A stretch of DNA of 34,677 nucleotides, from NCBI RefSeq assembly GCF_012641745.1, contig NZ_WEHZ01000044.1, positions 1-34,677 of the forward strand. Reading direction: 5' to 3'. Of this stretch, positions 1 through 6,370 are shown in pieces; the first letter of the stretch is position 1; each line of letters opens with the position of its first letter. The notes under the pieces are model-generated. The model was not told the origin of the DNA. It did no database searches and saw only the letters and a program-made list of their open reading frames with translations. The stretch is from Pseudoalteromonas peptidolytica (GTDB lineage: Bacteria > Pseudomonadota > Gammaproteobacteria > Enterobacterales > Alteromonadaceae). Both the position numbers and the translations under genes were made by a program.

Positions 1-32
1 ATGCTCAAGCAGTGTGAATGCGGCTTACCGAG

Positions 33-656
33 TCAACGCAGCAAATTGAAAACCGCTGGCTGGAACGACAAATTTAGGGCACAGGTATTCTTTGGTTTAT
101 AAGTAATCAAAGTATGCTCCGCCCCTGCTTTCTCGGGAATGATAATATCTACTGGAAAATAGTCCCCCCAACGTGCATATACAGCCAGTATGATATCCGC
201 AGCGGAAATTTGATCGCCCCCTAAAAAAGCTTGCTGTGCGAGCTTTTTCTCGACCAACACCCATAATTCGTTGATGGCAACCGCTGCTGCTTCTAAAAAT
301 GGCTTGCGTGCATGCTCATCAGCGATTGCGCCTGTGGTAAAAAATAGGCGGTTGTAAGCCGGGTGCATCGTGGCATTGGCAAAAAGAAGGTTTTCTATTG
401 CTTGTTGCTTATGAAAAACATCAGCTTGAGGAAGAAGGTTATTTTCGTGTTTATTGAGTAGATAAAGTAGGATTGCTGCTCCTTCTACTAACGTGTTTCC
501 GCCATCGTTAAGAACTGGGACTTTACCTGTTGGGTTAATGGCTAAAAAGTTATCTACACCGCGTTTGTCAACAAGTTCAAAGGGTTGCTTTAATTCTCTT
601 AGTATGACCTGTGTTGCTAGCGCACAAGCACCCGGTAGGTAATATAACGTATACAT
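33..656 (-). CDS. Glutathione S-transferase family protein
   Basis: A 207-residue protein of normal GST length. Residues 1-75 form the thioredoxin-fold N-terminal domain: it opens with YYLPGACALA, has the glutathione-contacting stretch NPTGKVPVL with the cis-Pro at about residue 47, and then the EGAAILLYL helix. The rest is the all-helical C-terminal domain, with the SAADI segment typical of GST cores. Members conjugate or reduce electrophiles with glutathione in the cytoplasm; the substrate here cannot be told. The ATG at 656 is preceded by AAGGAAAG, a good ribosome-binding site. The gene is divergent from the LysR gene at 781, a common arrangement in which the LysR protein controls its neighbour. 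That regulatory link is inferred. Confidence 0.9.
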   Translation of the reverse strand: MYTLYYLPGACALATQVILRELKQPFELVDKRGVDNFLAINPTGKVPVLNDGGNTLVEGAAILLYLLNKHENNLLPQADVFHKQQAIENLLFANATMHPAYNRLFFTTGAIADEHARKPFLEAAAVAINELWVLVEKKLAQQAFLGGDQISAADIILAVYARWGDYFPVDIIIPEKAGAEHTLITYKPKNTCALNLSFQPAVFNLLR

Positions 657-780
657 AGTTGCTTTCCTTATTTGCTTCTTGGCTAAAAGATATGCTCAGT
701 GTATAAACTTGATAATGTTTGATATATAGCTACAGTGAGAACCAAGAGTTCACATAGTGGAAACAATTATCAAGGAAAGT

Positions 781-1662
781 ATGAACAAGCTACGAGCGAT
801 AGAAATGTTTGTAAAACTGACTGAGGTACGCAGTTTTACTCGTGTTGCAGAGCAGTACAATACGTCTAAATCCATGGTCAGTAAGGAGATCAGCCGACTA
901 GAAGCTGAGCTTGGCGCGCGGCTTATACACCGCACCACACGTAATTTGCAGCTTACGCACGTGGGAGAAGGCTATTTGCAACGGGCAAAAGATATTCTCA
1001 ATAAGTTAGAAGACGCAGATACCTTTGTTCAAGAGTCACAGCAAGCACCCAAAGGCAAGTTAAAGGTAAATGTGCCAATGGTGCTTGGGATCACTGACTT
1101 GGCTGCAATGTTTGCTGATTTCATGCAAGCGCATCCAGATGTCGACCTCGAAATACATTTAGGAGATGAGGATGTCGACTTAGTAGAGCAAGGGTTCGAT
1201 TTAGGCTTTCGGGCTTCTAGTCGCCCGTTTGACTCAAGCTATATAGGTAAGGAAATTACTCGATTTACTTATCATGTATGTGCATCAAAACAGTATTTAG
1301 AGTGTCATTCCGCTATCCATTCAGCACAGGATTTAGTGCATCATAATTGTTTTGAATACAGTTATTCAAAACGTAAAAATTTATGGCCACTAGACGACGG
1401 TGTGCGAGTAAAAGGCCCTCTTAAAGTGAATAATGTTCTTTTTATGCTGCAAGCAATTAAAAGCCACTTGGGCGTCGGTTTTTTACCTGAATTTGCTTGC
1501 AGGGAAGCGCTTGATAAGGGCGAAGTTGTGAGTATTTTACAGGATGCAAAAAAGCCTAAGTTAACTTTATATGCGCTATATCCAGCACGCCAATTTGTGC
1601 CAGCTGCGGTACTTCAGTGTATCGAGTTTTTACAGGCTTGGTTTAAACGAGAAGGGCACTGA
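781..1662 (+). CDS. LysR-family transcriptional regulator
   Basis: About 293 residues, standard LysR length. The N-terminal winged helix (residues 1-60) reads MNKLRAIEMFVKLTEVRSFT, followed by a recognition helix around NTSKSMVSKEISRLE and the family segment ARLIHRTTRNLQLT. The remainder is the LysR substrate-binding domain for an unknown co-inducer, and the closing region VGFLPEFACREAL is typical of the CrgA-like subgroup. An earlier in-frame GTG at 757 exists, but the ATG at 781 has AAGGAA just upstream and matches the family start, so it was chosen. The gene is divergent from the GST gene and the 125-base gap would hold both promoters. GST is the likely target (inferred). Confidence 0.92.
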   Translation: MNKLRAIEMFVKLTEVRSFTRVAEQYNTSKSMVSKEISRLEAELGARLIHRTTRNLQLTHVGEGYLQRAKDILNKLEDADTFVQESQQAPKGKLKVNVPMVLGITDLAAMFADFMQAHPDVDLEIHLGDEDVDLVEQGFDLGFRASSRPFDSSYIGKEITRFTYHVCASKQYLECHSAIHSAQDLVHHNCFEYSYSKRKNLWPLDDGVRVKGPLKVNNVLFMLQAIKSHLGVGFLPEFACREALDKGEVVSILQDAKKPKLTLYALYPARQFVPAAVLQCIEFLQAWFKREGH

Positions 1663-1687
1663 CTATATAACCTAAGCTGCGGATAAT

Positions 1688-1752
1688 TAATGCCTTTCTA
1701 GCAGCCAGTTTTACTCCTTCAAATTGAGCGAGTATTAAGTCAAATTGGTATA
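1688..1752 (-). repeat. Half copy of dispersed MITE-like repeat
   Basis: The stretch TTACTCCTTCAAATTGAG followed by AGTATTAAGTCAAATTGGTATA matches the right end of the full repeat at 21446-21657 almost base for base. Upstream of it the similarity fades (TAATGCCTTTCTAGCAGCC against TAACGCGGTTAGCGTCAG). Only one terminal half is present; no partner end is seen nearby. Strand is set so that the full copy at 17182-17395 is the plus orientation. The gene-poor stretch 1663-1998 holds this half repeat and the broken small gene at 1766-1938. Confidence 0.75.
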
Positions 1753-1765
1753 ACTACGGGTTTGG

Positions 1766-1938
1766 ATGATGGAACAGTCAATGAAATGTGATAAGCAAAA
1801 TACCAATGGAAAAATAGGTTTGGGGCTGGCTATCGGGGTGGGATTGGTGCAGCGGTGGGCGTTGCATCTAGGCAAATCATGTACACCTTACCTATCGGCA
1901 TTGCGATGGCAATCTTGATTGGCCGTAAGTATTTTTAA
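1766..1938 (+). pseudogene. Frameshifted small glycine-rich membrane protein
   Basis: From tandem ATGs at 1766 and 1769 the frame reads MEQSMKCDKQNTNGKIGLG, then LAIGVG up to about 1842. It then runs into low-complexity, non-membrane sequence. Changing frame at 1841-1843, as if one base were lost in the G-rich tract, continues the protein as IGAAVGVASRQIMYTLPIG then IAMAILIGRKYF and a TAA at 1936. The joined product is about 56 residues with a glycine-zipper-like hydrophobic core, like small membrane proteins common in bacteria. The reading across the shift is coherent, so I call it a broken gene or a one-base sequencing error. Function unknown. Confidence 0.6.
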
Positions 1939-1998
1939 TCCTTTTTGACACTTGATGCGTATCTGTGGTTCCGATTAAAAGACAACAAGATTAAGTAA

Positions 1999-2250
1999 GT
2001 GCAATTTAGTGACTCAGAAATTTCCAGGATCATAGAAATGGCGTGGGAAGATAGAACGCCATTTGAAGCTATCGAACGACAGTTTGAACTGAGTGAGCCT
2101 GAAGTGATCAAGCTAATGCGTAGCAGCCTAAAACCCAGTAGTTTTAAGCTCTGGCGGCAACGAGTAAGTGGGCGCAACACCAAGCATGTTAAACTTAGAA
2201 GCAAAGCGGTCAATCGCGGGTATTGCAAAACCCAATACAAACAAAGGTAA
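1999..2250 (+). CDS. TIGR03643/DUF2805-like small protein
   Basis: An 83-residue protein. It contains the block ISRIIEMAWEDRTPFEAIE, then FELSEPEVIKLMR and LKPSSFKLWRQRVSGR, which I recognise as the conserved core of the TIGR03643 (DUF2805) family. The fold suggests a helix-turn-helix-like small protein (FEAIERQFELSEPEVIKLM), and the basic tail might bind nucleic acid, but no function is established to my knowledge. The frame opens with GTG at 1999 immediately after an in-frame TAA, so this is the only start that keeps the conserved N-terminus; no strong ribosome-binding site is visible. It converges on the acetyltransferase gene ending at 2286. Confidence 0.8.
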   Translation: MQFSDSEISRIIEMAWEDRTPFEAIERQFELSEPEVIKLMRSSLKPSSFKLWRQRVSGRNTKHVKLRSKAVNRGYCKTQYKQR

Positions 2251-2285
2251 CTCTGTATCCATACCTTTGATTTTTACTCTTTTCT

Positions 2286-2831
2286 TTACCGAGGGTCGCT
2301 TGCAAGTAAGCCGTAAAGCGCAGAATCTGATACGTCGCCAGCGATTTCCCAGCGAGCGCGCAAATGTCCCTCTTTAGTAAACCCAAGTTTTGCGAGTACT
2401 TTGGCTGAGCCAATATTAGCGGGATCAATTTCCGCCTCAATGCGTCTTAACTTTAGTGTTGAAAAGGCATAGTCAATGAGCGCAGTGCCAATTTCTGGAA
2501 TAACACCTTGCCCCCATTGAGATTTGGCAATACCAAAGCCAATCTCGGCTCGACGTGACTCTTTATCCCAGCTAAACAGTAAACATTTACCAATTAATGC
2601 TTTATCACCTTTTGAAACGATGGCCAATGTGAGCGCTTTTTGAGTGGTCAAATCTTCATGTGATTGCTTAATAAATTGCGTTGCATCATGGAGGCTATCC
2701 CAAGGTGGCGTGTTCCAATATCGCATGACGTCTGTGTCTGAGAATATGGCAAATAGCGCTTCGGCGTCTTGTGAGATTAAGGGTCTAAGGGTGAATCGCT
2801 CGGTGTCGAGTTTGATTGAAGTTAATTGCAA
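2286..2831 (-). CDS. GNAT acetyltransferase, RimJ/RimL type
   Basis: About 181 residues. The start LDTERFTLRPL and later AEIGFGIAKSQWGQGV are the usual beta-strand and acetyl-CoA pyrophosphate-binding loop of the RimJ/RimL group, followed by RRIEAEIDPANIGSAKVLAKLGF, the signature of that group (here split: motif spans roughly residues 129-151). These enzymes transfer acetyl from acetyl-CoA to protein N-termini or small amines; the acceptor is not deducible. I chose the TTG at 2831 because AAGGAA lies at the right distance and the more upstream TTG at 2861 falls inside the terminator hairpin of the S9 peptidase gene. Confidence 0.85.
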   Translation of the reverse strand: MQLTSIKLDTERFTLRPLISQDAEALFAIFSDTDVMRYWNTPPWDSLHDATQFIKQSHEDLTTQKALTLAIVSKGDKALIGKCLLFSWDKESRRAEIGFGIAKSQWGQGVIPEIGTALIDYAFSTLKLRRIEAEIDPANIGSAKVLAKLGFTKEGHLRARWEIAGDVSDSALYGLLASDPR

Positions 2832-2845
2832 TATCTTTTTCCTTG

Positions 2846-2873
2846 ATAAAAAAGGGCGCAAATTAGCGCCCTT
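2846..2873 (-). terminator. Intrinsic terminator of the S9 peptidase gene
   Basis: On the minus strand an AAGGGCGC / GCGCCCTT stem with a 6-base loop is followed directly by a T run. It lies 19 bases beyond the stop codon of the S9 peptidase at 2892 and just ahead of the acetyltransferase start, so it should separate the two same-strand genes. Confidence 0.9.
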
Positions 2874-2891
2874 AACAACAAACTGAGCTGC

Positions 2892-4946
2892 TTATTTATT
2901 CGCGTCTTTAACTGCTTTTAGCTTTGCTGCATGGTCAATTTCATAATCTGGCATGTCTTTTTTGCCTTCGATTAGGTAGTTGTCCATCCACCGCATCAAG
3001 CGTAAGCTATAGTCGTACTGTGCAGCTACTTTGCGGTTACCGTGACCTTCACCTGGGTAGTAAACTAGGCGTACGTCTTTACCTTGTACTTTCATGTAGC
3101 GATAAAGCTCCATAGATTGTGCAGGGTGTACACGTGGGTCATCTTTACCGTGCATGATGAGTAATGGCGTTTTAGACTGGCCTGCCCAGTAGATTGGGCT
3201 GCGCTCTAAGTACCATTGCCACTTATCCCAAGGGTAAGAACGAGCATGTACTAAGTACATTTCGTTTGAGATGTCGGTAGTACCAAACTTAGACAGCTGG
3301 TTGGTTACGCCAACAAACATCACGCTTGCTGCAAAGTGTTCGGTTAATTTTGTCGCACCCCAAGCTGACGCATAACCACCGTAAGAGCCGCCAGTAATAC
3401 CAACGCGCTTAGTGTCTACTAAACCGGTATTGACTAGGTATTCTTTCATGTCTACCAAGTCGTCAAACTCTTTACCTGCGTAGTCACCTTGGCCAAGCTT
3501 TGAGTAATCAACACCTTTACCTGTTGATCCACGATAGTTTGGATAGAATACCGCATAGCCGCGTGCCGCGCCCATTTGACCTGGATCTGAATAGCTGGTA
3601 AGCCAGCCGTTTTTATCATGGCTTTCTGGACCGCCGTGCACTGACATTATCAATGGGTAGCGGGTGCCTTCTTGATAATCCAGTGGGTAAATTAATACAC
3701 CACCAATTTCAACGCCATCGCGAGCTTTAAAGTTAATAGCCTCTTGCTTTGCAAAGCGCTTGTTATCTAACCATGGGTTAGAGTTTGATAGGCGAGTTGC
3801 TTTACTTGAGCGGATCATAAACACTTCATTTGGGTGCTTAGCGGTGTTTGCACGTAGAGCAATTGTTTTGTCTGAATCAGAGATAGATAGATTCGATGCG
3901 ATGAACTTACCTTCTTTGATAAGCTTCTTGTATTTTTTAGAGCCGACTTTAATTTGGCCTACAAAGCTTTCAGCACCTACGTTTGCAATAAAAGTTAGCT
4001 GGTTCTTACGGTTTGACCATTCAAAATCACCAATGTGACCCATAAAGTTCGGGATCCACTCTTCTACTTTACCGCTTTGTGCATCGGCAAGGTATAAGCG
4101 ACCAGTTGCAGGGTCGTGCTTATCTTCAGCACCTAAAATCGCGATGTATTTACCATCATGAGAAAACTCAGCGGTGCCAAGCTTACCTTCTGTTTTGAAC
4201 GAAGTGGTGATTTTTTGTGTTTTCGCATCAAGTACATGCCATTGTGACTTCATGTACTTATCATCGATAAGTGCGGTTGGCTGAGTTTTAACGAGCAACT
4301 TTGAGGCATCGTCAGCCCAGTTGATTTCACTCACATACCCTTCGATATTAAGAGCCGCTGGGGTCAGCGGTTTTTCAGAAGCCGTAAGGTCAATAATATG
4401 AAGCTGTTTGTTTTTTAAACCCAGTTCATATACTTCAGCCATAAAACCAAGTTTTTTCAGCTCTTTTTCTGACTTCTCAGCGGCTGGCATTGCCAGAACA
4501 GCTACTTTTTTGCCATCAGGACTTAGGTTATATGAAGAGATCCCTCTGCCTTTTAGCGCAAGTACTTTTTGTGCTTCACCACCGTTCACGGCGATGCGAT
4601 AAAGCGCACGTTGCTTATCTTCTTTCTTCTTAGTAAGGAAATAAATAAATTGACCATCGGCCGACCAAGAAATGCTTGAAATACTGACTTTTCCGGTGAT
4701 AAATGGGCGCTCAACACCTTCGTCATCAACTACGTAAAGTTCGTTGTAGTTTGTACCATTTTTGTCAACGTAAAGTTCACGTGGTACTGAGCGTGTAAAA
4801 GCAACAAGCTCTCCATCAGGGCTGACAGACGTTGAACTTACCGACTGGATCTTAGGTATATCTTCAATGGTGATAGTATCACTAGCTAGGCTAGCAGCGC
4901 TGGTAAAGCCCATCGCTAAAGCCAAAGCAGACTTAAGTAGTTTCAT
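2892..4946 (-). CDS. Secreted S9 family serine peptidase (prolyl oligopeptidase fold)
   Basis: A 684-residue exported peptidase. Residues 1-22 (MKLLKSALALAMGFTSAASL) form a signal peptide. Residues about 25-400 are a beta-propeller with WD40/PD40-type blades (SVSPDGELVAF, SWSADGQFIYFL, NLSPDGKKVAVL, EFSHDGKYIAIL). The alpha/beta-hydrolase domain follows, with catalytic Ser521 in GGSYGG, Asp603 in GKDDPRV and His635 in GEGHG. The family (S9, acylaminoacyl/dipeptidyl peptidase branch) cleaves short peptides; the propeller excludes folded proteins. The location should be periplasmic or extracellular. The gene is monocistronic, with its own terminator at 2846-2873. A second, more divergent S9 enzyme lies at 18851-21334. 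Confidence 0.95.
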   Translation of the reverse strand: MKLLKSALALAMGFTSAASLASDTITIEDIPKIQSVSSTSVSPDGELVAFTRSVPRELYVDKNGTNYNELYVVDDEGVERPFITGKVSISSISWSADGQFIYFLTKKKEDKQRALYRIAVNGGEAQKVLALKGRGISSYNLSPDGKKVAVLAMPAAEKSEKELKKLGFMAEVYELGLKNKQLHIIDLTASEKPLTPAALNIEGYVSEINWADDASKLLVKTQPTALIDDKYMKSQWHVLDAKTQKITTSFKTEGKLGTAEFSHDGKYIAILGAEDKHDPATGRLYLADAQSGKVEEWIPNFMGHIGDFEWSNRKNQLTFIANVGAESFVGQIKVGSKKYKKLIKEGKFIASNLSISDSDKTIALRANTAKHPNEVFMIRSSKATRLSNSNPWLDNKRFAKQEAINFKARDGVEIGGVLIYPLDYQEGTRYPLIMSVHGGPESHDKNGWLTSYSDPGQMGAARGYAVFYPNYRGSTGKGVDYSKLGQGDYAGKEFDDLVDMKEYLVNTGLVDTKRVGITGGSYGGYASAWGATKLTEHFAASVMFVGVTNQLSKFGTTDISNEMYLVHARSYPWDKWQWYLERSPIYWAGQSKTPLLIMHGKDDPRVHPAQSMELYRYMKVQGKDVRLVYYPGEGHGNRKVAAQYDYSLRLMRWMDNYLIEGKKDMPDYEIDHAAKLKAVKDANK

Positions 4947-5063
4947 TATTTATCCTGAATTTTACTCACTTGTTGTAGCTGCGATATTCTACTTGTCACG
5001 AAAATAAAAACCAATGTTTGCGATTAGTTGCCGGTTAAGGCTGATAAAATGAAGCGGTGGCAC

Positions 5064-5369
5064 TTATAATCCAAAGTTCAGCGCACCTGAGTGCTCGACT
5101 TGATATGCACTAAGGTGATTAATCGCATAGGAAACATAACCTTGGTTATCCAAAATATAGATAGATGCACCACAGTGCCCACAAAAACCATGCTCTCGGA
5201 TTGACTGTGTTTCTGAGCGTGTAGTTACAAACCTTTCCAAAGATTGACTTGAGTTTTCGATAAGGCCATTTGCTTTAATGAACTGTACACCCGTAGAAGC
5301 TTGTGTGATGGTGACAGTGGTAAAAATTCGATAGTGGATCTGTCCACAGTGACAAGATGTGCTGATCAT
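5064..5369 (-). CDS. GFA/CENP-V-like zinc protein lacking the central cysteines
   Basis: A 101-residue protein with the first and last zinc motifs of the glutathione-dependent formaldehyde-activating (GFA) fold: SCHCGQIHYR at residues 5-14 and GFCGHCGASIYIL near residue 80. The middle CxxC cluster, normally about 25 residues after the first motif, is absent; the matching stretch reads TITQASTGVQFIKANG. The protein may therefore bind only one structural zinc and is unlikely to be a functional GFA enzyme. It could be a degraded or repurposed paralogue. It is divergent from the LysR gene at 5465 with a 95-base gap, so it may be that regulator's target (inferred). Confidence 0.75.
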   Translation of the reverse strand: MISTSCHCGQIHYRIFTTVTITQASTGVQFIKANGLIENSSQSLERFVTTRSETQSIREHGFCGHCGASIYILDNQGYVSYAINHLSAYQVEHSGALNFGL

Positions 5370-5464
5370 GTTGATGTCCTTTTTGTTTGATGTGTTAAGT
5401 TTACTTTTTATTTTTAGTTGATATATATTGATTTAATACAAAGACTTTTTCCTAATGAGAAACA

Positions 5465-6370
5465 ATGAGGAAGGAATACGACAAACTTCACTTACTCAAG
5501 ATATTTTGCTGCGTTGCTGAACAGCACTCCTTTAGTCGTGCAGCTGAGCAGCTTGGCACCACAACATCAGCGGTGAGTAAATCGATTGCACAGTTAGAAT
5601 CTGTGTATGACCAAGTATTGTTAAATCGCACAACACGCAAACTTGCATTATCGGATGCGGGTAAATTGGTTTACGAGAAAGGAAAAAAGATCCTCCGCGC
5701 ATTACGCGATTTAGAAGAGGAGGTCGAGCAAGTTGGCGTGCATCATTCAGGGCATCTAAAAATTACCTTCCCAAATACGATTGGTCGTATGCTTCTGAGC
5801 CAAATCTGTATCGATTTTCAAAAGTGCTACCCACAAATAAAACTTGAATTAATGTTTACCGCGGCAAATCAGGACTTAATCGAAGACGAGATAGATGTGG
5901 CTTTTAGGTTCTCAGCAGCATTGAAAAATAGTCAATTTTATGTGTTGAAATTGCTCAGCGTAAACGCGACGTTTGTTGCTGCTCCTAGTTATCTTGCTGC
6001 GCGTGGTAAACCTGCACAGCTTGATGAACTAAGTAGCCATAACATATTGTTATCTAAACTTAATCATGTCGAGGATAGCTGGCATGATGGTACTAAGAGT
6101 TATCCGCTTCAAGGTAACCTAATAGCAAACAGCCGTTTTCATATTAGAGAGGCAGTATTGGCTGGTTTAGGAATTGCCATATTGCCGTCTTATTTTTGTC
6201 AAAAAGATATAGACTCAGGAGCCTTGGTTGAACTATTTACTGAACTACATAGACCACAAGTTCCTTTGCATGCCATTTATAAAGTGAAGCGAGAGCATTC
6301 CGCTAAATTGGATTTATTTTTAGGGTTTGTGCAGGAACGATTATCATCGCGATCAGAACTGATATCTTAA
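5465..6370 (+). CDS. LysR-family transcriptional regulator
   Basis: 301 residues. The DNA-binding domain (residues 1-65) shows HLLKIFCCVAEQHSFSRAAE, then TTTSAVSKSIAQLES and LLNRTTRKLALSDAG. The effector domain ends with the conserved AGLGIAILPSYFCQKDI segment. The ATG at 5465 has GAGAA upstream. The last 18 bases overlap the 3' end of the convergent TonB-dependent receptor gene, so the two transcripts would be antisense to each other at their ends. Divergent from the GFA-like gene. The effector is unknown. Confidence 0.92.
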   Translation: MRKEYDKLHLLKIFCCVAEQHSFSRAAEQLGTTTSAVSKSIAQLESVYDQVLLNRTTRKLALSDAGKLVYEKGKKILRALRDLEEEVEQVGVHHSGHLKITFPNTIGRMLLSQICIDFQKCYPQIKLELMFTAANQDLIEDEIDVAFRFSAALKNSQFYVLKLLSVNATFVAAPSYLAARGKPAQLDELSSHNILLSKLNHVEDSWHDGTKSYPLQGNLIANSRFHIREAVLAGLGIAILPSYFCQKDIDSGALVELFTELHRPQVPLHAIYKVKREHSAKLDLFLGFVQERLSSRSELIS

